Source of the DNA: Cystobacter ferrugineus
GTDB lineage: Bacteria; Myxococcota; Myxococcia; Myxococcales; Myxococcaceae
Assembly (NCBI RefSeq): GCF_001887355.1
Contig: NZ_MPIN01000003.1
Location: 569,238 to 633,237, forward strand
DNA: 64,000 bases
Direction of reading: 5' to 3'
The position numbers and the translations under genes are program-made. The notes beneath the pieces are model-generated. The model worked only from the letters and a program-made list of their open reading frames with translations, was not told the origin of the DNA and ran no database searches. Below are positions 15,754-24,147 of this stretch, piece by piece (position 1 is the stretch's first letter; the number at the start of each line of letters is the position of its first letter).

Positions 15754-17241
15754 TCAGCCGATGATCATGTCCTCGCGCTCCAGCTTGCCCTCGTGGAAGC
15801 GGCGCAGGTTGAAGCGGGTGAAGAGCTCATCGGACGCGCCCGTGGTCATCCACTGGGCCATCCGCTCGGCCACCGCGGGCGCCATCATGAAGCCGTGGCC
15901 CACGAAGCCCGAGAGCTGGAGCAGGTTCTCCAGCCCCGGCGTGCGGCCCAGGATGGGGCTGTTGTCCGGCGTCACGTCGTAGCAGCCCGCCCACTGCCGC
16001 AGCACCTTCACGTGGCCCAGGTTCGGCAACTGCTCGGTGAGCGCCCGCGCGAAGCGCGACACGAAGCGCAGCGTGGAGCCCATGTTCAACCCCGCGGGCT
16101 CCAGCGGATCTCCCATGCCTCCGACGATCTCTCCGCGCATGGACTGGCTGAAGTACAGCCCCGAGTCCAACACCGACACCAGCGGCCCGAGGAAGGGCTT
16201 GAGGGGCTCGGTGCTGAGGATCTCATGCCGGTGGGGCTCGTTGGGCAGCGACACCCCCGCGAGCTTCGCCACCTCCGGGCTCCATGCGCCCGTGGCCACC
16301 ACCACCGTGTCGCACGAGATGTCGCCCCGATCCGTCTTCACCTTGCGCACCAGGCCGCCCGACAGCTCGAAGCCCGTGACGCGCGTGTACGTTTCCACCT
16401 TGATGCCCGCCTTGCGGCAGGCATTGGCGTACCCCCAGAGGAAGGGCCAGGGGAAGATGACGCCGTCCTCGGGGTTGTAGGAGACCGCCTGCGCGTCCTT
16501 GAGCGACAGGCCCGGCACCACGTCACGCGCCTCGTCCAGGGTGAGCATGCGCGTGGGCACGCCGTGCTTGTTGTGCAGCGCCGCGTTGCGCTCCAGGCGC
16601 TCGGCCACCGCCTTCGTCTTCGCCATGAAGAGGTAGCCGCCCTGACGCAGCCACACGTTGATGCCCAGGTCGCGCGCGAAGCGGCCCATCAGCTCGATGG
16701 AGCGCTTGGCCAGCTCGATGTTGGCCGCCGTGCCCCACTGCATGCGCACGCCGCCTCCGTTGCGCCCCGACGCGCCCGCGCACAGGTAGCCGCGCTCGAG
16801 CACCACCACGTCCGTCTCGCCGCGCAGCGACAGGTTGTACGCGAGCGCCAGGCCCAGCACGCCTCCGCCGACGATGACCACCCGGGCCCGCGTGGGCACC
16901 GCGCCCTCGGGCCGCAACGTCGCGGGGAAGGTGTCCAGTTCCTGGGGCACGCCGCCCACCGGGGGCTTGGACTCGTCCACCGGGAGCGAGGCCAGCAACG
17001 ACAGCTCCGTGGGGTAGAGCGGCGGCCGGGGCGTGAAGGGGACGATGCCCTCGGGCTTTTGCGCCTTCTCCTTCGCCAGCAGGGCCGCCACCGCCGACAG
17101 GCAGCTCTTGCCCTGGCACACGCCCGTGCCGAAGCCCGTGAAGCGCTTGACCGATTCCACGTCGCGAAAGCCCTTGGCGACCGCGTGGCGGATGTCCTCC
17201 ACCGTCACGTCCTCGCAGGAGCAGACCAGTGCCTTGCTCAT
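15754..17241 (-). CDS. FAD-dependent amine/amino-acid oxidoreductase with N-terminal BFD [2Fe-2S] domain
   Basis: This is a 495-aa two-domain protein. Residues 1-60 form a BFD-like [2Fe-2S] domain with Cys7, Cys9, Cys42 and Cys47 (C-S-C ... C-Q-G-K-S-C). Residues about 118-490 are a DAO-type flavoprotein: V-V-I-V-G-G-G-V-L-G-L-A for FAD, then G-A-S-G-R-N-G-G-G, and near the C-terminus the D-x-x-P-I-L-G segment followed by G-F-V-G-H-G-F. This is the architecture of sarcosine oxidase beta, octopine/nopaline oxidase, hydroxyproline dehydrogenase and HcnC. It overlaps the upstream gene by the four bases ATGA, so the two are translationally coupled subunits. Substrate unknown. Confidence 0.85.
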   Translation of the reverse strand: MSKALVCSCEDVTVEDIRHAVAKGFRDVESVKRFTGFGTGVCQGKSCLSAVAALLAKEKAQKPEGIVPFTPRPPLYPTELSLLASLPVDESKPPVGGVPQELDTFPATLRPEGAVPTRARVVIVGGGVLGLALAYNLSLRGETDVVVLERGYLCAGASGRNGGGVRMQWGTAANIELAKRSIELMGRFARDLGINVWLRQGGYLFMAKTKAVAERLERNAALHNKHGVPTRMLTLDEARDVVPGLSLKDAQAVSYNPEDGVIFPWPFLWGYANACRKAGIKVETYTRVTGFELSGGLVRKVKTDRGDISCDTVVVATGAWSPEVAKLAGVSLPNEPHRHEILSTEPLKPFLGPLVSVLDSGLYFSQSMRGEIVGGMGDPLEPAGLNMGSTLRFVSRFARALTEQLPNLGHVKVLRQWAGCYDVTPDNSPILGRTPGLENLLQLSGFVGHGFMMAPAVAERMAQWMTTGASDELFTRFNLRRFHEGKLEREDMIIG

Positions 17242-18608
17242 GACTTGCCTCCCACGGCGGCTCGCGTGAGCGATTGGGCGAGCGCCTCGGCCGCGCGCCG
17301 GCCATCCGCCGCCGCCTGGGCCGCGCTCCGTGCGCCCCTCACATCCCCCGCCACGTACACGTCCGCGGCCTCCGTGCGCCCCTCCGCGTCCGCCACCACC
17401 GCGAACACCTCGCGCGCCTCGTCGTACTCCACCTTCGCGCCGCCCTGCCGCGCCAGCTCGAAGCTCGGGCTGGGCGCCACCGCCACCAGCACCGCGTCAC
17501 ACGCCACCTTCACCCGGCGGCCCGATGCGTCCTGGTAGCTGAAGCCACTCACCGCGTTGTGGCCATGCGCCTTGGGCTCGCTGCCCTGTACGGCTCCAGC
17601 GGGTGCATCCGCGGGCACAGGGCCCTTCAGGTCCACCACCGCCGCCACCTTCGTCCCGCGCTCCGTCATCAGCCGCGCGAGCGCGTACAGCTCGGGGCCC
17701 GAGCCCACCAGCGCCGCCACCTCGGGCGCCACGCCGTAGCGGCGCACCAGCAGGCTCGCCGCGTGGCTGGCGTACACGCCCGGCAGATCGTTGTTCTCGA
17801 AGGGCAGCATCGGCGGGTGCCCACCGGGCGCGAGCAGGAAGCGCTCGGCGTACACGCGCAGCAGCCGCGGCTCTCCGGTGCCCTCGTTCACCGCCGCGAG
17901 GAAGCGGCCCTCCTCGTCGTCGAACAGGCCGATGACCGTGACGCGCGTGCGCACGCGCTCCGGGGCCAACAGCCCCTCGGCCGGCGGAGGCGGCGCGTCC
18001 GCCTCGGGCACGCCCGACAGGAGCCGGCCTCCGAGCACGTTGTCACGCTCGAGCAGCAGGAAGGGGAGGTTCTGGGCGGCGAGCACCTGGGCCGCCGCGA
18101 GCCCCGCCGCGCCCGCGCCCACCACGGCCACGCGGGTGCGCACCGTCTCCACGGGCAGGCGCTCGGGAGCAGGGGCGGTGGGCAACAGGCCGAGGCCCGC
18201 GAGCTGGCGCGCCACCTTGGCCATGACCTGCTCGGCCACGGGCACACCGGCGAACATCTCGTGGTGGTCCAACCCCTTGGGGAAGAACCAGTCGATCGCC
18301 TCGAACACGTCCACCTTCGCCGAGGGGTAGGCGTTCTGCCGCTCCAGCTTCATGCCTTGGCGGGCCGGCACGCGGCAGGTGTAGACGTTGGGCAGCCCGT
18401 CCACGCGCATGAGGCAGTGCGAGCACGCGCCGGAGAAGCAATACGGCCCACGGGCACGGTGGTACTTGATGGAGCGGGCGAGGACGGATTCACCGGCGGC
18501 GATGAGCGAGCAGGCAACGGGCTCGCCCTCGATGGCGGGCACCGTTTCGCCCTCGAGGTCCATGGTGATGGACTTGCCGCGCGAGGCGGCATCTGGGAGG
18601 CGGCGCAT
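17238..18608 (-). CDS. 2Fe-2S/FAD oxidoreductase subunit (sarcosine oxidase alpha-/HcnB-like)
   Basis: ATG 18608 is chosen as start because sequence upstream of it is unlike protein. The 456-aa product has an N-terminal plant-type [2Fe-2S] domain with Cys57, Cys62, Cys65 and Cys78 (C-F-S-G-A-C-S-H-C). A pyridine-nucleotide-disulfide-type FAD domain starts at V-A-V-V-G-A-G-A-A-G-L and includes A-P-G-G-H and a C-terminal Y-V-A-G-D-V-R-G-A. In heterotetrameric sarcosine oxidase and in HcnABC the equivalent parts are spread over one to two subunits. The BFD domain normally at the C-terminus of this subunit is absent and is instead fused to the partner encoded next. It probably passes electrons from the partner flavoprotein. 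Amine or amino-acid dehydrogenase is the safest call. Confidence 0.85.
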   Translation of the reverse strand: MRRLPDAASRGKSITMDLEGETVPAIEGEPVACSLIAAGESVLARSIKYHRARGPYCFSGACSHCLMRVDGLPNVYTCRVPARQGMKLERQNAYPSAKVDVFEAIDWFFPKGLDHHEMFAGVPVAEQVMAKVARQLAGLGLLPTAPAPERLPVETVRTRVAVVGAGAAGLAAAQVLAAQNLPFLLLERDNVLGGRLLSGVPEADAPPPPAEGLLAPERVRTRVTVIGLFDDEEGRFLAAVNEGTGEPRLLRVYAERFLLAPGGHPPMLPFENNDLPGVYASHAASLLVRRYGVAPEVAALVGSGPELYALARLMTERGTKVAAVVDLKGPVPADAPAGAVQGSEPKAHGHNAVSGFSYQDASGRRVKVACDAVLVAVAPSPSFELARQGGAKVEYDEAREVFAVVADAEGRTEAADVYVAGDVRGARSAAQAAADGRRAAEALAQSLTRAAVGGKS

Positions 18609-18818
18609 AGGGTGCGCGGGACAATGTCCCAGAGGCCCCGGGCGGTCAAAGCCCGCCTGGGGCTCTCCCCCGCCCACGAGACAAAAGGGCCAGTGGGCGA
18701 GATGGCGCGGACAACGGCGGCTTCTCCGCGGGAACTGGCGCGACGCGTCAGGCTCCTTTCACGCCCAAGGAGCCTCCGGGTTCACGGGAACTTCCACATC
18801 TCTGTCAGGGCGCGCCGC

Positions 18819-20213
18819 TCAGGGGGTGCGCTGGCCGCCGTGGATGGGCTCGGGGAAGCCCTGCGGGCGGTGGCCGAAGCGGGTGCGGATGATGGCGCCC
18901 AGGCCCACCAGTGTCGCGGCCACCATCACCAGCGAGCCGAGCACCGGGATGCGGCTCACCACGAGGAGGACGAGCAGCCCCAGGGCGAGCACGAGGGCCT
19001 GCGTCTTGCGCCTGGGCGGCAGCGGCAGGCGCGAGCCCAGCTCGCTCGCCACCGCGGTGAGGCCCCAGCCCGTCAGCACCGGCACCACGACGATGAGCGC
19101 CAGGGCGAGCGGGATGCCGATGCCGGTGATGGCCAGCATCACCAGGGCGGGGACGAGCGCCAGCGCTCCCAGCAATCCGACCGCGCCGCTGCGCGCCGGC
19201 TCGGCACGGATCTCCGCGCCCAGGGCCTTCATCCGCGCCGGGAAGAAGAGCTGACCGAGGAAGCCCATGCCGAAGAGCAGGGCGAATGTCAGCATGAAGG
19301 ACGCCAGCCGGCCGCCCGAGTCGGGCTCCTTGTCCTCGTCCTGCTTGGCTTCCTTGATGCCGTTCTTGAGCTCCTTCGCCAGAACGCGGCCGATGTTGGC
19401 GCCCCCGAAGGACTCGGTCCGGCCCTCCACCTCCGCCCCTTCCTTCTTGAGCACGCTGCCGCCATAGGCGGACACGTCTCCCTCCACCTGGGCGTCCGGG
19501 CCGAGCACCACGTTGCCCCCGAAGGCGTGCGCGTCTCCCTCCACGTGGCCGGAGATCTCCAGGTTGCCGCCGAAGACGACGGCGTCCTCGTTCACGTGCC
19601 CCTTCACCCGGAGATCGCCCCCGTAGACGACGGCGCTGTCCACCGTCTCGTCCTCCGCCACTTCCAGCGAGCGGCCCCGGGCGACCACGTCCTGCGAGCC
19701 CCGGCTGGAGCGGCGCGCCTTCTTCATCTGGTCGCGAACGCGCTCCTTGATCTCGTCCTCGTCCAGGCCGAAGTCGGAGGGGTGACCGGCCACCGGGGGA
19801 ACGGGCGGAGGCGGAGCCACGGCGGGCGCCGGTGGGGGGAGGGGTGCCGGAACATGGGCGGGCTCGGAGGGGTGCTCCTCCACGCCGTCCTCTTCCTTCT
19901 CCGCGTCCGTCATCGGGCGCAGGGTGTAGATGGCGCCATCGCGCTGCAGCTTCAGCGCGTGGGCACGAGCCACCGTGCGCAGGGCCTGCTCGGCGCTGAC
20001 GTTCTTCAGGCGGATGTCGGCCGGGGTGTCCAGGTCACCGGTGATGACCACGTTGAGGCCGCCCTCCTCGGCGATCTTCTGGATCGCGTCACGCAGGGTG
20101 CCGCGGAACTGGAGCTGGAGGGTGGGGGAGGGGGCGTCGGCGGAATCCTGCGCGAGCGACAAGGGCGCGGCGAGCAGGGCGGCGGACAGGAGCAGGGGCG
20201 GGGAGAGCTTCAT
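18819..20213 (-). CDS. membrane protein with STN domain, adhesin-like shield repeats and C-terminal TM bundle
   Basis: ATG 20213 opens a signal peptide ending at S-L-A-Q. Residues about 30-100 match the secretin/TonB short N-terminal (STN) fold (L-R-D-A-I-Q-K-I-A-E-E-G-G-L-N-V-V ... L-K-N-V-S-A-E-Q-A-L). A Pro-rich linker follows. Residues about 185-290 are short beta repeats (V-Y-G-G-D-L, V-F-G-G-N-L, A-F-G-G-N-V, A-Y-G-G-S-V) of the bactofilin/DUF4097-like beta-helix sort. Three to five membrane segments follow (about 310-455). It is the last gene of a sigma/anti-sigma operon with an 8-base gap, so it is probably a target or co-sensor of that system. STN plus stacked beta repeats in one inner-membrane protein is unusual. 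Confidence 0.75.
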   Translation of the reverse strand: MKLSPPLLLSAALLAAPLSLAQDSADAPSPTLQLQFRGTLRDAIQKIAEEGGLNVVITGDLDTPADIRLKNVSAEQALRTVARAHALKLQRDGAIYTLRPMTDAEKEEDGVEEHPSEPAHVPAPLPPPAPAVAPPPPVPPVAGHPSDFGLDEDEIKERVRDQMKKARRSSRGSQDVVARGRSLEVAEDETVDSAVVYGGDLRVKGHVNEDAVVFGGNLEISGHVEGDAHAFGGNVVLGPDAQVEGDVSAYGGSVLKKEGAEVEGRTESFGGANIGRVLAKELKNGIKEAKQDEDKEPDSGGRLASFMLTFALLFGMGFLGQLFFPARMKALGAEIRAEPARSGAVGLLGALALVPALVMLAITGIGIPLALALIVVVPVLTGWGLTAVASELGSRLPLPPRRKTQALVLALGLLVLLVVSRIPVLGSLVMVAATLVGLGAIIRTRFGHRPQGFPEPIHGGQRTP

Positions 20214-20221
20214 GGCGACAC

Positions 20222-20731
20222 TCACGCTTCGGAAGGTTGGGGACCGTTGCCGGCCAGCCGCTTGATGCCGAACAGGGAGGAGAGCAGGAGCAGGGCGAAC
20301 AGGCCGGCGACGGGGATCGCCGCCGTGTTCCACAGGGCATTCACTCCACTGCGCAGGCCTTCGAAAAAGGTCCTGCCATCCACGAGGAAGCGGGCCAGGC
20401 CCGTGCCCGCCCCGCTCAGGGCCGCGTCGTTGGAGACCAGCACCCCGAGCCCCACCAGGAGCGAGGCGGCGAGGATGGACAGGCCCGTCCACAGCTCGCG
20501 GTGCAGGGGCGGGGGCTCGGCGGCCACCCGCGCCATCACCCGGTGCACGAAGTCCGGCGGAGGCGCCGGATCCGCCAGCCGGTACAGGTCCTTCTCCAAC
20601 TGTCGGTGCTCCTCGAGGATCGCCGAGCACACCTCGCACTCGCGCGCATGCTCCAGCGCGGGGCCCGCGCCCGTTTCCAGCTCGGTGAAGAGCACCTCCA
20701 GCTCCGGGCACTCCGGGATCGTGGCGGTCAT
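20222..20731 (-). CDS. anti-sigma factor with zinc-finger domain
   Basis: This is a 169-aa single- or double-pass membrane protein. The N-terminal domain carries H-A-R-E-C-E-V-C (about residues 28-35), the H-x3-C-x2-C motif of zf-HC2/ZAS anti-sigma factors, and a helix L-E-E-H-R-Q-L-E. Membrane segments lie at about 80-100 and 138-156. It overlaps the ECF sigma gene by four bases (ATGA), the normal arrangement of a cognate pair, and would hold the sigma factor at the inner membrane until a signal arrives. Confidence 0.88.
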   Translation of the reverse strand: MTATIPECPELEVLFTELETGAGPALEHARECEVCSAILEEHRQLEKDLYRLADPAPPPDFVHRVMARVAAEPPPLHRELWTGLSILAASLLVGLGVLVSNDAALSGAGTGLARFLVDGRTFFEGLRSGVNALWNTAAIPVAGLFALLLLSSLFGIKRLAGNGPQPSEA

Positions 20732-21363
20732 GTCGGATCCTCCTGGGCGGGGCTCATCTTCTTGCGCAGCTTCTCGCGCGCCCGGAACAGGCGCGCCATG
20801 ATCGTGCCCGGCGCGCAGCCCAACACCTGGGCGATCTCCTTGGTCGTGCGCTTCTGCACATAGTAGAGGGCGAGCACTTCCCGGTCGTCGGCGGACAGGG
20901 TGGCGAGGGCCGCTTCCAGGGACTGGCGCTCCTGACGGGCGATCGCCCCCTCCTCCAGCGAGGCCTCGCCGCTGGGGAGCATATCCTTCATCGGCTCCAG
21001 CTCCTCGGTGCGCACCTTGCCGCGCCGGCGCAGCAGGTCCATGCAGAGGTTGCGCGCGATGGCCATCACCCAGAGATCAAAAGGGCGAGACTCGTCGTAC
21101 TTGTGCAGGTGCTGGTAGGCGCGCAGGAAGGCCTCCTGGGCGACTTCGGAGGCCTCCGCCTCGTTGCCGAGCAGGCGCAGCGCCAGGCCGTACACGGGGC
21201 GCTGCATCCCGCGCACGAGCGACTCGAAAGCCGAGGGGTCGCCGCGCCGGGCGGCCAGGACCTCGGCCTTCCAGGAAGGGGCGACGGCCTCATCCGCCAT
21301 CTGCATCCCAATGGCCCGGGCGAGGTCCGCGACGACTGCTGAGGGGTAGGCGAGAGCGTTCAC
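20728..21363 (-). CDS. ECF-type RNA polymerase sigma factor
   Basis: This is a 211-aa sigma-70 family protein of the ECF class. Region 2 spans about residues 48-115 (A-F-E-S-L-V-R ... A-E-A-S-E-V-A-Q-E-A-F-L-R-A-Y ... F-D-L-W-V-M-A-I-A-R-N). Region 4 spans about 150-203 (L-S-A-D-D-R-E-V-L-A-L-Y-Y-V-Q ... T-T-K-E-I-A-Q-V-L ... G-T-I-M-A-R-L-F-R-A-R). Region 3 is absent, as expected. The N-terminal 25 residues are extra and an internal start is possible. It is followed by its overlapping anti-sigma factor and an STN/repeat membrane protein, and lies 60 bases behind truD on the same strand. Confidence 0.95.
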   Translation of the reverse strand: MNALAYPSAVVADLARAIGMQMADEAVAPSWKAEVLAARRGDPSAFESLVRGMQRPVYGLALRLLGNEAEASEVAQEAFLRAYQHLHKYDESRPFDLWVMAIARNLCMDLLRRRGKVRTEELEPMKDMLPSGEASLEEGAIARQERQSLEAALATLSADDREVLALYYVQKRTTKEIAQVLGCAPGTIMARLFRAREKLRKKMSPAQEDPT

Positions 21364-21423
21364 GCATGGGTCTACGCCCCCATCGGCTCCTGATTGCGCC
21401 GCCCGGGACGGCGGCGGTCGGGA

Positions 21424-22989
21424 TCATTTTTTCCTTCGGGATTCCGGGCGCTTGGCGGCCTGCTCCTGGCGCGCCTGCTCCTTGGCGGTCTTCTTCTGCC
21501 GCTGGCGCTCGCGAAAACCGACGGGGGGCGTGGGGGCGGGCGGGGGCGTGGCGGCTTCCCGGGCCGGGGCACGCCGGTTGCCGGTGGGCTCGGAGTCAGG
21601 CGAGCGCCGGGCAGCCCGGCCAGCGGGCGCGGCGGCGAGCGTGGCGACTCGGGACGGGGCGCGGGAGGCCCGTGCCTCGTCGGTGGAGCCCCGGCCGGCG
21701 GGCGCGGTGCCTCGGGAGGAGGCCCGGCGCGGTCCGCGGGGTGCTGGCTCCTCCTGCTCGTCCCGATCCGCGGGCGGCGTGTACCAGCCCTCGCGGATCT
21801 TCTGGGCGCTCTCCTCCTCGTACTCGAAGTGGAAGAGCCGCTTGATGACGAGCGTGGCGTAGGCACCGGGGGGCAGGGTGAAGGCGATGTTGACCTTGAG
21901 GTAGCCCCGGTTGAGGTCGTCGTTCTGCACGCGGCCGATGACGAGCTTGTGCGGGACGACGATGGTGGGGCGCTCCTCGTGCTTGAAGAAGAGCATGCGG
22001 GGCGCCTCGCGCACGCGCAGATCCTCGAGCGAGAGCTTCTCGCGGCCCATCACCCAGTCCACGGCCTGCTTCACCTTCGGGTCCTCGATGCGGCTGTCCG
22101 GCGCGAGCAGCGGGAAGGTGGAGGCGCGCAGGGTGTTGAGCGTCTCGGCGTCCGCGTCGCGGTGGAAGAGCAGGGTGCCCGCCTGGTACTTCATGGGGAA
22201 GAGGTTCTCGCGCGGCAGCAGCAGTTGCAGGTAGCGCCGCACGCCCTCGTTCCACAGATAGCTCTGGTAGGTGAAGAGCAGCATCGCGCGGTAGTCCGCC
22301 TCGATCTGCAGGAAGGCGCGTACCCAGTCGCCGGGGTGCTCGCGCAGGGACTTGAGGATGCGGTGGTACTTGCGGCTGCCCTCGAAGGGCACGCGCGCGT
22401 CCCACCGGCCCCAGTTGTCACGCCAGAAGGCCTTCACCTTGGCGTCTTCCGTGCGATCCAGCTCCGAGGGGCGCGCCAGGTAGTTGTGCAGCGCGGCCTC
22501 GAAGTCGCCGCGCAAGAGATCCTTGGCGATGAAGCCCTGGCCGTGCTTGAGCGAGCCGAAGCGCTGGCTGTCGAAGTAGTTCACCACGCCCAGGCGGTTG
22601 ATCTCCGCGGCGGCCACGTTGAGCGGTCCGATGGACTCCTGCGTCAACATGCGCACGGTGACGGCGAAGCGGTTGGACGTGATGTTGGCCGCGGACAGGG
22701 GCTTGTCCGAGCGCCCCAGGTACTTCAGGCGCAGGTCGGGCTCCTGCATGTCCACGTCGGCGCCGTCCACGGCGATGAGCTGCTCGGTGCGGCCCTGCTT
22801 GTCCTTCAGGCCGCAGTAGGAGATGGAGCCGGGCTTGAGGCCGAAGGCCTCGCGCAGGCGGTTGGCCGCGTCGAAGGTGGACAGCTTCTGCTTGTCCATG
22901 AGGTAGACGCGGTAGCGGCCGCTGGCCACCTCGTCGAAGCGGTAGGACTCCTTGACGGAGAAATCCTCGGGTTTCTGCTTGATTCGCAC
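21424..22989 (-). CDS. truD: tRNA pseudouridine(13) synthase TruD with long disordered tail
   Basis: TruD converts U13 of certain tRNAs to pseudouridine in the cytoplasm. The catalytic motif G-L-K-D63-K-Q-G-R-T-E-Q is intact, and the N-Y-F-D-S-Q-R-F-G motif and the L-L-F-T-Y-Q-S-Y-L-W-N segment mark the family. The enzyme proper occupies about residues 1-400. The last about 115 residues are Arg/Pro/Ala-rich, disordered and lysine-rich at the end (R-Q-R-Q-K-K-T-A-K), which common TruD proteins of about 350-400 aa lack. Such a basic tail could add RNA or ribosome binding. The gene is followed on the same strand by the ECF sigma operon. Confidence 0.93.
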   Translation of the reverse strand: MRIKQKPEDFSVKESYRFDEVASGRYRVYLMDKQKLSTFDAANRLREAFGLKPGSISYCGLKDKQGRTEQLIAVDGADVDMQEPDLRLKYLGRSDKPLSAANITSNRFAVTVRMLTQESIGPLNVAAAEINRLGVVNYFDSQRFGSLKHGQGFIAKDLLRGDFEAALHNYLARPSELDRTEDAKVKAFWRDNWGRWDARVPFEGSRKYHRILKSLREHPGDWVRAFLQIEADYRAMLLFTYQSYLWNEGVRRYLQLLLPRENLFPMKYQAGTLLFHRDADAETLNTLRASTFPLLAPDSRIEDPKVKQAVDWVMGREKLSLEDLRVREAPRMLFFKHEERPTIVVPHKLVIGRVQNDDLNRGYLKVNIAFTLPPGAYATLVIKRLFHFEYEEESAQKIREGWYTPPADRDEQEEPAPRGPRRASSRGTAPAGRGSTDEARASRAPSRVATLAAAPAGRAARRSPDSEPTGNRRAPAREAATPPPAPTPPVGFRERQRQKKTAKEQARQEQAAKRPESRRKK

Positions 22990-23101
22990 CGGGCTCCCTT
23001 AACAGCCAGAGTGCCCTGAGTGGAAGGAGAGTGAAGAAGGAGTGGGGAGGGGGGCGGGCCTGACAATCGGGCGGGCGGCGGCGTAGTCTGCGCTTCCCCT
23101 C

Positions 23102-24055
23102 ATGCGACTCCCACTCCTGCTCGCCCTGCTGACGACCACCGGCTGTGCGTCCACGCTGTCCACGATGCAGACGGCCAAACCCCTCGCCCGGGGCCAGTTC
23201 CAGGTGTCCGGCGCGACGGGTGCCTTCGCCCCGGTGGGCCAGCTCGGCGCCCTCATCGACCAGGGCATCGCCCAGGGTAAGGCCATCAAGCGGGCCGTCG
23301 AGTCTGGCGAGCCCTACCAGTTGCCGGAGTCGGAGGCCCAGCGGCTGCTGGGCGTGGGCCTGGCGCTCGCGGTGGCGCCCCCGGGCGCCTCCAACGAGCT
23401 GATGGTGCGCGCCGGCCTGCTCGACTCCAACAGCCTCGACGTGGGCCTGCGCCTGAGCTCCACCTCCCTGCGCTTCGACGGCAAGCTGCGGCTCGTGCAC
23501 GGGGGTGATCCCGAGGACGACTCGCTGCCCGACTACCGGCGCAAGTCCTATGATCTGGCGCTCGGCGTGGGCCTCTCCCGCCACCTCTTCAAGAGCCCCG
23601 TGCTGGACGCCCTGGAGATCGTCCAGATCGACGAGTTCTCCCGGTGGGACCTCGAGGTGCCCATCTACCTGAGCCTGGATCTCGGGGACATCTTCAAGCT
23701 GTACGGCGCGCCCAAGTACATCTACAGCAGCACCTCGCTGGACTCGCGGCTGGTGGACTACTCGAACTCGGGCCAGGACGTGTCGGGCTTCGACGTGCGG
23801 CTGCCCGCCCAGGTGTCCAGCCACTTCGTGGGCGCCAGCGTGGGCTTCGCCCTGGGCTTCCGCTACGTGCACCTCTTCGCCGAGATCACCGCCGGCTACA
23901 GCTCCTGCCGCCCGGTCCTCTTCGGCCAGGAGCGCGACCTGGGAGGCGCCATCCTCTATCCCGCGGTGGGCCTGGCCATCAAAAACCCCTTCCCCCTGGG
24001 CTCCCGGACCCCTTCCGCCCCCCAGAGCCCGGGAAGTCCGGAAAGTTTCCTCTGA
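23102..24055 (+). CDS. outer-membrane beta-barrel lipoprotein
   Basis: This is a 317-aa protein with a short lipoprotein signal; the lipobox T-T-T-G-C ends at Cys15. The rest alternates polar and hydrophobic residues in long strands (V-G-L-R-L-S-S-T-S-L-R-F-D, Y-D-L-A-L-G-V-G-L-S-R-H-L-F, V-G-F-A-L-G-F-R-Y-V-H-L-F-A-E-I) and has many glycines and aromatics, consistent with a beta-barrel or porin-like fold. Two small amphipathic helices lie between about 45 and 80. Similar proteins are conserved in myxobacteria without known function. Ordinary codon use suggests a resident gene. Confidence 0.75.
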   Translation: MRLPLLLALLTTTGCASTLSTMQTAKPLARGQFQVSGATGAFAPVGQLGALIDQGIAQGKAIKRAVESGEPYQLPESEAQRLLGVGLALAVAPPGASNELMVRAGLLDSNSLDVGLRLSSTSLRFDGKLRLVHGGDPEDDSLPDYRRKSYDLALGVGLSRHLFKSPVLDALEIVQIDEFSRWDLEVPIYLSLDLGDIFKLYGAPKYIYSSTSLDSRLVDYSNSGQDVSGFDVRLPAQVSSHFVGASVGFALGFRYVHLFAEITAGYSSCRPVLFGQERDLGGAILYPAVGLAIKNPFPLGSRTPSAPQSPGSPESFL

Positions 24056-24147
24056 GCTGGCCCTCCAGGCAGGCGTTCGTAGTCGTTCCGGTGTTCGGGG
24101 AGGTCTGGTAGTGTCCCGGAGGTGACGTCGGAATCCGGAGCGTCGAG

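Noticed and set aside
17238-18608. Naming the two-gene oxidoreductase operon hcnB/hcnC
   Set aside because: Domain order differs from HCN synthase and several other amine oxidoreductases fit equally well.
17274-20801. An 1175-codon plus-strand frame through the oxidoreductase and sigma operons
   Set aside because: Three well-supported minus-strand genes occupy it; the translation is Arg/His/Gly-rich with no recognisable motif.
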